Source of the DNA: Allantophomopsis cytisporea | Taxonomy: Eukaryota > Ascomycota > Leotiomycetes > Phacidiales > Phacidiaceae | Direction: 5' to 3' | Length of the DNA: 64,000 nucleotides | Assembly (NCBI GenBank): GCA_024752435.1 | Contig: CP103034.1 | Span: 806,001-870,000, forward strand | Part shown: positions 45,834-58,532 of the stretch, piece by piece | Position numbering within the stretch: position 1 is the first letter of the stretch | How the letters are laid out: every line of letters starts with the position of its first letter | Notes under the pieces: generated by a model | What the model was told of the DNA's origin: nothing | Database searches by the model: none | Seen by the model: the letters and a program-made list of their open reading frames with translations, nothing else | Translations under genes and position numbers: made by a program

Positions 45834-47661
45834 CTAGTGACGAAGAGTGGAATTGGCAATGTCTGACTTGATAATGTCGCTAGCCTTCTCGGCGACGGCG
45901 TAAAGAGTGCTGACCAAGTGACCACAGACCTGGTATGGGAGGACGGAAGCGTCAACAACACGGACATTTGCAGTGCCATAGACGACAAGCTTGTCAGAGA
46001 CGACACCACCAACCTCACGGGGCATCATGGCTGCGGTGGCTACTGGGTGGAAGTTCGAGCGGTAGGTGCTCTTAAGCCAAGTGTCCCACTCAGCATCAGT
46101 AGCGTTCTTGCCGATAAGCTCAAGGCCTGGCTTAGTCTCGCTCGTAATTTCGGCGGCGAGAGGAGCGGTGGAAAGGAGCTCACGAACGAATTTGGCGACG
46201 GCGATCTGCTCGGTGGAGTCCCAGTCCAACATGAAGTAGTTGGGGTTGATGGCCGGGGTGACGCTGGTGTTAGCGCTGGAGATGTGGATGTTTCCGCGGG
46301 CGAATGGGAGGAGAGCCCAGTACTCAACGTCGAAGGTGCTGGAGGATGGGGTGAGAAGAACCTCAGCGATAGGGACCTTGGAGTCGAAGATGAGAGAGTG
46401 TTGGAGCTCGAACATAGCTTCGAGGTCAGATGCTTTGGTAACATTTCCGCTAGCAGCAGAGACGGCCTGAGCATAAGATGCAAGCTTGGACTTGATATCG
46501 CTGGCAACAGATTCGATTTGCTCGGCACCGAAGACCTGGTCGACGTTAGGGTAAGCGACGAGGTCGGCCTGGCCAGTGAAATTTCCGTTGTTGGTGAAAG
46601 CAAGACCGGAGTTCATCTGATCTTGGAGGTTCTCTCCGACAGTTGGAAGATCGACAACAACTGGAATGTCGTACTTGGCAAGGATATCTGGGTTTCCGAT
46701 ACCTGAGTACTCAAGGATGACTGGCGACTTGAGAGATCCTGCGGAAAGAATGACCTCCTTGTTGGCAGAGATGACATAAGTTCCATTGCTTCCAGAAACT
46801 TCGACACCGGTAGCAACGGCATCACCAGATCCATTAGCAAAGACAATCTTGTTGGCGTAAGTGTTGAGGAAGACCTGGAGGTTTGGGCGGCCATCGATTG
46901 GGTAGTAGTATGCTCTAGCAGCATCAAGGCGGATATCCTCAGCGGTATCAATAAACTTTGGATACTGGGAGAAGCCGTTCATCTTTCCGCCATTGACATC
47001 TGGGTTGTATGGGACATCAAGAGCAGCGTATGTGTCGTTAAGAACAGTGTGAATAGTACCGTTGACCATCTCGTAAGGCCAGCCGACCTTCTGGGGCCCA
47101 TCACCATAGTAATCAGCATTGTAGTTGGCTCCCGCTTCCCTCTGTGCGGCATTTGGAACCTCAAGAGTGGTGCTCTTTAAGAAATAAGGCCAGAGGCCCT
47201 CCCAGTTCCAGCCGTTGCCATTTCCAAGCTTCTCCCATGCATCAATCTGAGAGTCCTCTGCACGAGTAACGGCCATTCTAGAAGGTGTTAGTAACCAATG
47301 TATTTATAGGGCGATATAAGAACCAAACTGACCCGTTGAATGTGCTGGTACCGCCGAGAGCTTTACCAGCTCTCATAGTGGTTGTCTTGTTGTTGGCATA
47401 TTTCTGGACGACAGTCTGGTAAGCCCAGTCGATGTAGGTTCCAAAGGCTTTACCATAGCCATTTGTCGCGGTGACATCGGTGTTGTTGAGCACGGTTGGA
47501 CCAGCTTCAATCACGGCGACAGTGACACCTGGAAGCTCGGATAATCTGTTGGCGACGACAAGACCAGAGGTTCCTCCACCAACGATAACATAATCAAATG
47601 AGGCAGCAGCTGCAACAGACGAAAGGCAGACAGCGGCCTTGGCCAAAGTAGAGACAGACAT
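45834..47661 (-). CDS. Secreted GMC-family flavin oxidase
   Basis: A 590-residue glucose-methanol-choline oxidoreductase from exons 47333-47661 and 45834-47277 (55 bp intron). Residues 1-20 are a signal peptide (VCLSSVAAAASF), so it is extracellular. The FAD Rossmann motif is VIVGGGTSGLVVANRL (GGGTSG at 28-33). The GMC signature follows in KALGGTSTFNG, and the second family motif in ILSAGSLKSPVILEYSGIG. The catalytic pair is His520 (SNFHPVAT) and His563 (VCGHLVSTLYAVAEKAS). Several NxT/S sites fit a glycoprotein. The family includes glucose, aryl-alcohol and choline oxidases, which make hydrogen peroxide outside the cell; the substrate cannot be told here. It is tail to tail, 154 bp away, with the broken FAD oxidase. 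Confidence 0.92.
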
Positions 47662-50394
47662 AATGAAGGATATAGAATGGAAGAAAGATCGACACTCCTT
47701 CTCTCAAACGATGAACGGCTAGAGAGTAGATTTCGGATGAGAAGGGAAGGCTCGGGTCACCTCTTATATCTCTGCACCTTTTGAGGCCCTTTTAGGCAAG
47801 AAGAATAAGTGACCTCCATAATGACGCACCTGGACCTGGATAACAATTACGAGCGTACGGTCTAAAGTCACCATGGTATATTCATGGAATTGGTCCATGC
47901 AAGAAGACCTGGGTACAGGCTAGAAAAGCGAATCTCGGATCCCCACTCGTAATGCGGTACCGGCTGAGCAAATGGTGACCAAGAAGCTTAGCATTCAGAA
48001 TGAGTGAAGGATTGGCCTCGGAAGGATGTACGAACAGGGCACATCCGGCAAGGAGAAGCCATTTGTGGAAGTTCGAGGGCCCGTCGGGTGAGGAAGAAGG
48101 AGGAAATACCTAGAAGGGTTGTCCAAGACCAATGGACACCACCCACCAAACACCAAACACCAAACATAGCCAGGGGGGAAAGGTTTAGATGGAGGATGAT
48201 TGCAGGTCGTTGTAGGTCGTTAGACTAGGCGTAGTGGATGCGACAAGGTGATACAGCCGAGTCGAACATCAAGGATAAGGCTGGCTAGTTGGCCGGCAGG
48301 CTTGCGTCCTGTACCTCTCTGCCTCTGCCCGTACCTGCTTGGCATGTCAGGAACAAGACAATCTTTGCATATCTTGTTCTATTTTTCCCAATCTTTTTTC
48401 ATTACATATTTCTTTTATTTGCTCATGTGGGCATTCTTGCTCGGATTTGGGGTAAATTCTTTCGGTTTCTCTTCTCATTCAATATTCCGCAATACGTACG
48501 AGGATGTGGTGATATTCATGGAGTCGCCTCTGGTTCGGCCGAAGAGAATCGAAGTCCTCTGCAAAGGTTTCAACACTCACAGCCGGTGCAACCATTTAAC
48601 CAGGGCCAAGAGAAGCGAGCATAGCTCGGACCAACTTAGGTGACATTCTGCACAGTGCTCGAGTCTGACTTCGGCGCATGAGGGACATGGTGAAATTCCA
48701 GGGATTGCAATAATCTACTGCGGCGGTTTGCATGAAACGCCATCGAACCACAGCTAGTACTGTAGCAGGAAAACTTTAAAGTTTTTAATCAAGGTTGAGT
48801 AATGAAAGAGCTTAAGTCTGAGATCACAAAGACCTTTGTAAGCTTGCTAATGACAGAAGAATTCCGTAGGGAGTAACTGTAGTCGATGATCGATATATAG
48901 CGAGCACAAGGTATCATAATACCAAGCCATTATAGATGGGGCGCATTCGGAGCAGTCAACAATATGGTTGTATGTGGATGTTCTTCAAGACAGCATGCAC
49001 GATATCTATTACACTCAGATAACTTGCCCACTCTTTTCTATCAGCTCAGCATGGAATCTTGAGAGGATCTTGCTCTTCGTATTATGCCTGTTGCGTATGA
49101 ATATGCATCTCAGCACGAGCGAACAGTGCGATAAAGGAAGAGCATGAGCTGCTGTGCGCAGTAACACAGCATAAATTGGTAGATACAATAAAGATTGCAT
49201 ATGTACCCCGAATCTGTATATTGCTGCATACGATCAATGGCTTTTCGTTTCTCTCTCATATTTAAAGACTTCAGCATAATCTGTACGCTCGTTCCGATGA
49301 GAACCAGTGACATCGATCTCCCTTGACCCTGGCATGGCAGCTCAGGATTCTTGCGCATCCGAATGTATGCCAGGAAAGTTCGATTCAACGGTTCTCCTGA
49401 GCCGCTCGAAGCCAAAACACGGCCACCAAACGGTAGTGGCAATGTTGATGATCATGGCACGAAAGCTTGACTTGGCGTAGATACGTACATACACAGTGCT
49501 GCGTTCAGACCTTGCCTACTCTATATTTTGACTCGAAAGTTGTGGCAGCCTCTTCGAAGTATCGAAGCTTGTTCAAAGTAGAGGTAGTCTCTGTCTATGC
49601 GGAGAATAAACTTTGACAGAAACATGATATATAGGCAATGTGGCGTTGGAAAAGCCCGAACACAGCACTTCAACAGTGTTCCTCTTCTTCGAGTCCATGC
49701 ATGGCTATGATCTTAATATGTGTTGAACTGTTCAAGATTATCATAGACACTGGCCAAATGAGACTGGTCTCACTTCAAAAGTTGAGGCTGTCCAGAATTT
49801 CCAGCTTCGCTCAAACTTCGTGCGGTGATGGGCAGGTCGTTTGTCTAAAGCAGAGCGACCGTTCCGGCGGCTTGGCTTGACAACGGATGGCCCCACAGGA
49901 GAAAAACCCACAGTACATGCTCCAAAAGGCCCCACATTAATTTCTGCTGCTTTGTACTTGTACTTATGTAGATTATCGACGATATCTTATCAATCTTGCT
50001 TGGACAGCTTACGGCATCTGGATCAAGCTTGTGAGGCTCAATTCCGCACATCGCCCTTCTTGTGCTCTTCTGCCGGCCAGCACCTCGGATATACAGGTAC
50101 ATAGTGATGATTTACCAGATTTCACGGATTGCGGCTCAAAGCATCGGAGAATGAACGGATGAAGTAGTAATCTACATATTCATGCTTGAAGATACATAAG
50201 AGAATACCTTGAGGAGGATAGAACACCTTGGCTATCTTACCAATCTGGAATAGTCCAGCGGAAACAGCCAACAACGATGTCTTGGCAAAAGGGATTCCAT
50301 TTCACAGAAACACCCTATCTTTCTTTCTTATTACAACATCTACAAGGTAGCATTTCAATCACGACACCACATCCACATATCCACACTTCTAACC
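47662..50394. other. Divergent spacer, no gene supported
   Basis: A 2.7 kb spacer between the divergent GMC oxidase and FAR1-like genes. It holds the GMC promoter (TATA element at 47763). A CACCAAA triplicate occurs near 48147. Scattered short ORFs have no motifs. Confidence 0.55.
47763..47769 (-). promoter_or_regulatory. TATA box, GMC oxidase gene
   Basis: ATATAAG on the minus strand, about 100 bp upstream of the ATG at 47661. Confidence 0.5.
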
Positions 50395-51676
50395 ATGGCC
50401 GATGCTGAAGGTGTTCCCGTATTGAATCTTCCGTGGAATGCCCACCACTTAGCCCATATGAGAAAAACAATATTCGAGCTGCCTCACAACCTTCGTATGA
50501 GCAAAGCAGACTGGGAGAAACTCCTACCATTTGTGGATAACATCTATGCCAGACGGAATGTCAAGACGACAAAGCATTATTATCGTTCTCTATATTCGTG
50601 CCGCCAGTCACGACCAACGGTGTCCACCCCAGGCCATGAACCAAGGCAATTCAAAACCCGGCCAAGACGGACTTCGGCCCTGTGTCGCTACACGTTCAAA
50701 ATTCACGAGTACCCAGAACATGTGGAGTTCTACAGACTCAGTTTAGAGGACAAGCATAATCATACTCTAGACGATGCGGACAGAAATAAACGCCCTTCGC
50801 ATCTGCGTAGACTGCTGGGCAATGAGATCATTAAAGGGTATTCTCCTGCTACGGCTATGAAAGCGCTTCGCGGCAAGCCAGGCAGTCCACTCTGGCGGCA
50901 GCTACAGTTAGTTGGTGGTAAATATCTTGCAAACATCGATGGATCGAATGCGGCGAAATCATGGAAAGAGCAACATCCCGACCCACATATTCCAGTTCCA
51001 GACCCTGAAGAAGAAGCCCCTCCACAGCAAGGTGAGTGAGAAAAATAATCATGTGACCAGCTAACATGCTAACAAGGCAGACCCAGGTTTACCGCCACTT
51101 ATGGTGAGCATTCCAGATCGAGAGCCCGGGCAGGTCACATATGAGGCTCTTCGTCGGCCGCAATGGAGCAATCTCCTTGTCCAAGATACAGTACCTCCAG
51201 GTATGGCGATTGGTGCACCTAAGATTCTGGCACCTCCAAGTATGGCACCTCCAGCTATGTGGATGCCTCCCCGATACAGAGTGGGGCCTCCCTCAAACAC
51301 AGTGAGGCTACCACCGAACATGGTGAACCCTTCACTAAACACAGTGAGACCGGTTCCAAATACAGTGAACCCTTCACCAAATCATATGAATCCTTCACCA
51401 AATGCTGCAATTCTTCCGCCAAACACAACTAACTCTCCAGCAAGCCAAGTAAACCCTCCTTCAAATAGAGCGATTCGTCCACCAAATACAGTTAATCCTC
51501 CAATTAACAAAGTAAATCCCCCACCAAACACGGTAAGCTGCTCAGCGAACAATGAAGAATCGTCACCGGATGCAGGAGAAGAGGAAGAGGAGGAAGAGGA
51601 AAGAGAAGGAGAAGAAGGAGACGAAGAAGAACCCTCACCAGATGCAGAAGAATCCTTAGTAGATGAAGAGGAATAA
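50395..51676 (+). CDS. FAR1/FLYWCH-like protein with heptad repeats and acidic tail
   Basis: A 410-residue protein from exons 50395-51031 and 51081-51676 (49 bp intron). Residues 1-200 hold a domain that recalls the DNA-binding N-terminus of FAR1/MULE-type transposases: a Cys in the SALCRYTFKIHEYPEHVEFY context, then DKHNHTL, then a helical RPSHLRRLLGNEIIKGYSPATAMKAL. No transposase catalytic core follows, so this may be a domesticated DNA-binding domain. Exon 2 is proline-rich and contains 12 consecutive seven-residue repeats (51287-51538; typical units PPNTVN, PSPNHMN), then a tail of Glu/Asp with SPDAGEE and SPDAEE. There is no membrane segment. Domain assignment is by likeness only; function is unknown. 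Confidence 0.6.
51287..51538 (+). repeat. Coding 21 bp minisatellite, 12 units
   Basis: Twelve 21 bp units in frame, coding P-x-x-N-x-V-N/R heptads. Units differ at several bases, yet Pro and Asn positions are kept. Confidence 0.85.
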
Positions 51677-51854
51677 ACCCGTTCATTAGGCGCATGACTC
51701 ACTAGTCAATACTAACGTCAATATTAACATGGTATCGTCAGAAATCTCATTCTTTCAACACTATGTGATCAAGAATGGCCTGAAAACTTTAAATTGAATG
51801 TTATTTTAATCTCCTTTTTTTTCTTCTTGTCGTACAAAACCATTGCATCTAATC

Positions 51855-54682
51855 TTATACGGCTTTCTCTCTTGGTCCAGTAAGTCTCTCGAATCTATCG
51901 ACACTCATTACAAATGTGCCCCGACCACCGGTCAAACTTCGCAGATGCTTTAGATAACCAACCATTTCCTTAAGTGGCACCCTGGCTGTAATTTGTCTCT
52001 GTTGTCCTGGTCCATCTTGATTGACCGATCCAGAAGTGAACGGATCTGGAGGCGCATAGATCCGTTGTGGGTCTATAGCTTCCAGTTCTGTGCCTGTAAT
52101 ATCGGCATCATTATCATCCCCAAGAGAAAGTACTTGACCACCTCGCGCAGATGACAGGTCGTGAACAATAGATCCAAGCGATACCTCGTCGCAGCTAATC
52201 ACAACGTTCATCACAGGCTCCATCAGGCCGGTATGCTGATTGTCAGCAGCTTCTCGAAGAGCCGCTTGGACAGCTAGTCGTGCAGCCGAAGTAAGTGACG
52301 CAGGAGTGGTTTCTGGGCCAAAATAATCTGTAGCAGTCGAGAATGAAAGTGTTACATGAGCCGCATGAAGGGGGAAGCCTCTTCTGGGTCCACGTGCAAG
52401 TGCTGCGACGGCTCCGTTGAGGAGCGAAGAACGCAGCAATGACAATGGGAACTCCTGTGGAAGTTGTGGGATGTCCTCGGAGACGGCATCCACAAAAGGT
52501 GTTTCGATAGTGATTGTGTTTCCATCTTGAGTCACAAAATATTGCTCGCTATCAATAATGCCTTCTGTGGATGGGCGAATGCTCGCAGAACAACCTGCCT
52601 TGCCCTTCTTCCCTGCGATCTCGCGATCGAAGATATTATGATGCATGCCAGTCTCTTCTGTGACACACTCGCGATAGCCAATTTCGATATTTCCCATAGA
52701 CGCCTTGGCCTTGAAGTCGTTCACCAAGCGATCCCTTGCAATCTCCAGATGCAGCTCGCCCATGCCACTTAGCAACTTCTGTCCAGACTCCTCGTCCACA
52801 TTGACGTGCAAACTAGGGTCTTCTCTAAGTAGCAGGTCGAGTATGTCGCCAACGTTCTTCTCCTCGCCCAAGCTGTGCGGCTCCACAGCCGCAAAGAATA
52901 CGGGCGGTGGAACGTCGATCGGCCGTAATTGCAGCGCGTTGATTGGTGCAGGGGGGCCCAGCTTGGGATTTACACCAGGATATGAAACCAGTGTGTCGCC
53001 CGTTCGTGCATACTTTAGCCCGGCTATTACACCGATTTGCCCTTCTGGAATATTCGGGATTTCAACGGCGTCTGACGCATACATTTGTAATAATCGTTGT
53101 GCCCGCTCTGTCACATTCAGGTTCGTATTCCATAGTGCAGCGTTTCGCTTGATGGAGCCCGAGTATACGCGCACATACACTAACACCCCCCTTCGTATAT
53201 CGTTAACGACTTTGAATGCTAGGGCACATGCTTCGATGTTTGCTACGAGTGCAGTTGATTGTTTTGGTAGTTTTTTGGTCAGTTGTTTGGTGACCCGTGG
53301 CGCAAGTTGAAGCTCCCCACTCAACAGTCCTGATAGATTCCCTCGGATAGATCCCAGACTGACTTCAGCATCTGGTCGTTCAGTTGGGTTCGGAAGCAAG
53401 TCGTTGATTGCATCCAGCAGCGGCTGTACCCCAATGTTCCTAAAGCTTGCGCCAGCAAAAACTGGTACTAGCTTCCCGGAGCCATCAAGCACACAACGAC
53501 GAAGACTTGCCACAATAGCTTCAGATGGAATAGCCATACTGTCGTCATCGTATTCTAGCCAGGTGTTGAGCAGTTCTTCGTCAAATTCGCAGAGAACCTC
53601 CACCAAAGCTGCTCGAGCCTTTTCAAGCTCTGCGGCCATCTCGGGATTGATAGACTTGAGCTCTCCCAGTCCAAATGTCTGAATCCCTTTTCCATCTCCA
53701 CCCTCTTCCCACTTCATGGCTCGAAGATTGATAGCATCTCCAATTCCCGTAAAGCGGCCTTTTCCTCCTTCCCACCATGGGATATGGCATACAGCGGGCC
53801 AGCCGCGTAGACGAGTGCCAATTTCCTTCACAGTGCGCTCGAATGCTGCTCCATCTCGGTCCAATTTGTTAACGAAGATAATTCTTGGAATACGATAATT
53901 GTTCGCTTGTGCCCACACTTTCTCCGTTTGTGCTTCGACACCTGCAACTCCATCTAGAATACAGACCGCCCCATCAAGAATCCGTAATGATCGGAGGACT
54001 TCAAATGTGAAGTCTGCGTGACCAGGAGTATCTATCAGATTCACGGTGTGTGAGATTTGAGATCGAGGTTGATCGGGGGAGTGTGTGGTCTCGCCATTTC
54101 CCAATGGTGGCCAGTGGAATGTTACTGCCGCCGATTGGATAGTGATACCTCTTGCTCTCTCAGCTGGTAAGAAATCGGTCACTGTTGAGCCATCGTCGAC
54201 ATCTAAAGTAAAGTCAGCAACTGTTTATTTGCTATAACAAAGCTGGGAATGAACAGCCTAAAACAACACGTGACTACGTATTTGTTTTCTATGAAAATTG
54301 AATCATACTCCAAAGAGAGCTAAAAAAGAGCAACGTGATAAAATGAATTGTGAGAAAACAAAGTCGACGGCAACGGCTCCATACCTCCTATTCTGCGAGT
54401 ATGTCCACTGTAATAGAGCATACGCTCTGTTGTCGTTGTTTTGCCCTATTGTATCATTAGTAACTAATCTGTTATCCTCTTGAGATTACCTGTGCTTACA
54501 GCATCAATATGAGCTATGATACCGATATTTCGAGTTCTCGTGATATCTGCATCCGAAGCTGCTACGCCTGATGAAAAGCGTTGCAAAGTCACTGAGAGAA
54601 ATCTACGTTGATTGAAGCTGCGCCATTGCAATGCTTGATGCCGAATACGACACCCAGCTTGAAGGGACAGAAGCGTCATCAC
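51855..54682 (-). CDS. MEF2: Mitochondrial elongation factor G2 (ribosome recycling)
   Basis: An 863-residue translational GTPase from exons 54500-54682, 54385-54445 (61 bp) and 51855-54202. Mef2/EF-G2mt works with the recycling factor to split mitochondrial ribosomes after termination. Residues 1-40 form an Arg/Ser-rich mitochondrial presequence (LQWRSFNQRRFLSVTLQRFSS). Introns split the G1 loop: NIGIIAHIDA is joined to GKTTTTERMLYYSG, then RRIG to DVDDGSTVTDF. G2 is ERARGITIQSA, G3 DTPGHADFTFE, G4 NKLDRDG. Domain III/IV landmarks include GMGELHLEIARDRL and the C-terminal domain V ends YLKHLRSLTGGRGTFVMSVDRFERL. DDGS rather than DEGT, and the length above that of Mef1, support the EF-G2 assignment. 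Confidence 0.93.
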
Positions 54683-55050
54683 ACATAGGCTATAACAACG
54701 TCTGATTTTGACTTTAAAAAATTGTAGACCGAAGTGACTTCCTCAGTACTTTACCCTCGGCCAGATCGCTTGGCGCTTAAGATGGCGCGCGTCTCTGATA
54801 GGCTCCAGCTGCACGCAGCTCGTGCGCGGACCTGCCCATGTCCGCCTGCTCATCGCCCCGAACGTCATTGCTTCTCGACAGTTTACAAGTTGACAGCTAG
54901 ATTTCTGACCATTCCAGCGTCGAATTGTTAGCAAGGCCATCACAAGGTTTTCGCCAAGCTCAACCTGTGCCATTCACCGCCAGCAGCGCATAGATACCCA
55001 ACCGAACCACCCCTCGTCTTGCGCTCCGAGCTTCATAGGGAATAGTCAGC
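54683..55050. promoter_or_regulatory. Divergent promoter of MEF2 and VPS17
   Basis: 368 bp separate the two start codons, so promoter elements and leaders must overlap or abut. It includes a GC-rich patch near 54800-54860. Confidence 0.6.
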
Positions 55051-57029
55051 ATGGACTACTCCTCGATTTCCCACGATGCCGATCACCCAGCTGGCTCTTC
55101 GCCTTGGGGTTCATCGCCAGTACCTTCTCCGCAGGCCAATAGATCAGTCTTCGGCCAAGCAGAGCCTCCAATGCCACCTTACAATGTCGACCGACCAGCT
55201 ATTGAGAGCTATGAGGGCGATAATGACAACTTAGAATCTGAGAGCTTCCAGCGTCCAGAGAGTTCGGGTACAGTTTCAACAACGGACGATGGAAGTAACA
55301 GACCATACACCGCAGACTCAGCTCAAGCAGCGTTCGAGGGCTCCCAATCTGGGTTTGTTGGCCAACAACACCCTCAGCAACAAGAACCCGAGCACCAAAA
55401 CTCCCAGGCACAACAACCACAGCAACCGCAGCAGCAGCAATATGCACAGCAGCAGGAGCCGCAGAGACGCACGCAAAGCTATAATACTGGTGGACAGCAA
55501 ACTCAACGACAGTCCACAACTCATTACAAACTTCAAGCCAAGATTACTGGGTTGGAGCGCACTGGTCGGAAAGATCCAATTATGCGATTTGATGTCTATG
55601 TACGTAGGGCTTATGATGCATGGCATTGGATTACGAACTGACTTACTAGACTAATCTTCCGAAATTCCGTACAACTCAATTCCGCGATGTCCGACGAACA
55701 CATAGCGAGTTCACCAAACTAGCCGAGCATCTGATATCCTCAAACCCCGAGGCAATTGTTCCAGCTGTCCCACCCGCTTTGACATCTGCGGGAGTTGGCA
55801 CCGACGAAGACGAGGCCCGTGTGAAGGGATCTCTACAACGATGGCTCAATTACGTTTGCAGCAATGATGTATTGATGCGAGACGACGAAATGGTGCTCTT
55901 CGTAGAGAGCGACTTTGGATATAGCCCAATGGTCAAGAGAAAGCAACCAGCAACTGGCGTCCGAAGACGTGTTATTAAGCAATTTGCCCCTCCTCCAGAT
56001 GATACCCCGGAATTGCAGGAAGCTCGTCCAGTTGTCAAACTCTTTTATCTTGGTACAATGGACGCTGGTCATAAGGTTGATAAGCTTGTTAAGGCTCGCA
56101 GAGGTATATTTCATCATTTCCAGTACTGGACATTCAGCTAATATGTTGTAGGTCTTGGTTTAGCTGAGTCAGACTTCGGTGTTAAGCTTGGCGCAATGCA
56201 TGTTCAGGAACCACATCAGGGTCTTGCAAATGCATACAGAAAGCTTGGAAAAACCATACAGTCCACTGGAGATTTTCATGCAGCACAAGGGACTGCTGAA
56301 GCAACTACTCTTGGAGATCCACTGCAGTATCATTCACAAGACGCATTCATTGTCAAGGAAACTCTTACGAACAGGCACATTCTCCTTCGGGAGCTGATTC
56401 AAGCACAACAGCTCACACGCAGTAAACTCAATGCTGCCGATCGATTGAAATCCAGTTCTTCCGTACGACGTGAGAAGGTTGATGAAGCCATTTCTGCTCT
56501 TGATGAAGCGCGCAGTAACGAATTATACCTTCTTGGAAAAACACAGCGTGTCACTTCTAATCTTCTCTTGGAGCGCCGAAGATGGTTTGAGCGCACTACT
56601 GCTGATCTGAAGCTCAGTATTCGCGAATATGTACACCGAGAAATTGAAGCCGAACGACGAACTCTTGCGACATTGGAGAACATCAGACCAGATATTCGCG
56701 CAATCGATGCTTCTGGTGGTCTTAGTAGACTGGGCAGGGAGGCCCACCCTGTCGCTAGGCGCTCTAGTCTGGCAGCCAGCCAGGGACCAAAGGGCGATGC
56801 ATGGAGTGGAGTTCCACGAAGACCAGATGGTATCAACAGAAGCATATCTGGAAGCTTCATGTCTCAAGTCCAAGAAGATACCAATAGCGATGATGGCGAT
56901 ATTCCAGGACGTACTCGTGCGCTCAGTGCTGCTAGCTCAAGTGGCCTTGGTGGTGTTAAGGAGGAGGAGGATGAGGATAGGGTGGATGCTCGAAACGCAG
57001 CTAGCCGTTTGGCTACAAGCACTTTCTAG
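55051..57029 (+). CDS. VPS17: Retromer sorting nexin Vps17
   Basis: A 626-residue protein from exons 55051-55599, 55650-56103 and 56152-57029. Vps17 pairs with Vps5 as the membrane-bending half of retromer, carrying receptors from endosome to Golgi. Residues 1-150 are disordered, with a Gln/Pro-rich stretch (about 105-150). The PX domain runs from YKLQAKITGLERTGRKDPIMRFDVY across intron 1 to TNLPKFRTTQFRDVRRTHSEF and on to ALQRWLNYVCSND-like text (about residues 155-275). The atypical PX basic pocket is typical of Vps17. A BAR domain of long helices follows (about 330-545, for example NAYRKLGKTIQSTGDF and NLLLERRRWFERTTADLK). The tail is Ser-rich and acidic. Introns are 50 and 48 bp. Confidence 0.92.
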
Positions 57030-58532
57030 GAGTAGAGGATTTCTCGGCTCCTATCCAGCCTGTCAATTTGATCTGTCTATGGAGCTATGGTTACTGCGAA
57101 CACCTCAGAGTACCCATGTATTGATACTTAGCACATATTTAGATCGCAGTACTCTCTAATCACATTATGTCATGACCAGAATTGAGAGGTATCAGAACCA
57201 TGCATATTATGTTTGATTCATGCATATCTTGCAGTTTTGTTTACAGTGATCTTGGTGTCGGTGAGATTCTTAAGCATGTCCCAATCAATGTTCTAGCCTA
57301 TCCACATTTTGTACTACTTACTGAGGAGTTTGGTCTGGTAAGAAATATCAGAAATAAGCGTCTTCTGCAATGGCTTCTATAACATACCAACTTATAATTC
57401 ACTCATAAAATATCCTTTGACATCTTATTTGTAGATCAGAGAAATTAAGAAGCTCAAGCATGTCTAGGTAGTTTCTGGGTGGCTTTTGTCTTCCTTATCA
57501 CAATAGCGAGCATATTTTCCCAGAACTACCATGTTGAGAACATCTACCTAGAGGTGTCGTTAGTGGTTTCGTCTTGAAGATAATCTCATCGCCACCCAGT
57601 ACCCCACCACCGTCCAGTACATGATCGTTTTAACTTTTGACATTTGCGGACGTCAGAGTCTTTGAGTAGACTTCAAGCTTCTTTGAGAAATGGCTCCCAA
57701 GTCAAGACAATGGGGAGGTTGATATACCGTAACTTAAGTTGGACCTAAGCACGAAATACACACACATTGTGATGTTAAAGTGTATCATCAAAACACAAGA
57801 TTCCAACACAATATTCCAGCATTAAGTACAACTAGCACTTGTCTAGATAGGGCTATCATTTCAGATACCTAGTTTAGATTTTATCTCGTCTTATATTGAT
57901 CACTTCGCTCTCTGTAATCGACGATGTTTTTAAGTCTTATTAGCTATCTCAGAATAATTTGCAACTTCAACATATGTCAGCCATTATTATGAGCTGTGGC
58001 ATGTCACCTGTTTAACTGTACTTTTGTTCTATTGACTCCGGCTTTAGAAGCCGTTAGATTGACACTACATAAAGTCACAGACCCAATCTCGGGTCGTCAT
58101 GGCGACTGGATGTCTAGTATCCCCTTCCTCGGACCACTTGGAGTCTCTGACTGATTGACGAACTTAGATACAAAAAGCTGCGGATCAGAAGCAAAAGGGA
58201 AAAGGCGAACGTCGAAGAAAACAAGAATAATCAATTGGATCAAATGGGGAACCAGTTCAGGTCAACTCGTCAATCATGGATAGAGCCGGTCGTATCAAAT
58301 ATGTAGATATAGATATCATTCTTCATAGGACAAGTCTGTCTAAAGTCTTCTTTTCTCAACCATCTATGCATTTAGTCATAACCCATCTAAACATCCTGGT
58401 ATATCCCGAAAACAAAGAAAATCCACCCCAGCCAAAGCGCATTACAAAAACATAATATGCAGCATAAACCCTCGCCATATGCACCTTAACAAAAGAACAG
58501 AAAAAGGAAAATGCAACTTCATGCGAAAGGGT
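57030..58532. other. Convergent 3' spacer
   Basis: A 1.5 kb spacer between the ends of VPS17 and the sugar transporter. AT-rich; no gene supported. Around 57450-57610 there are weak inverted words (CTAGGTAG/CTACCTAG, GGTGGC/GCCACC). Confidence 0.55.
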
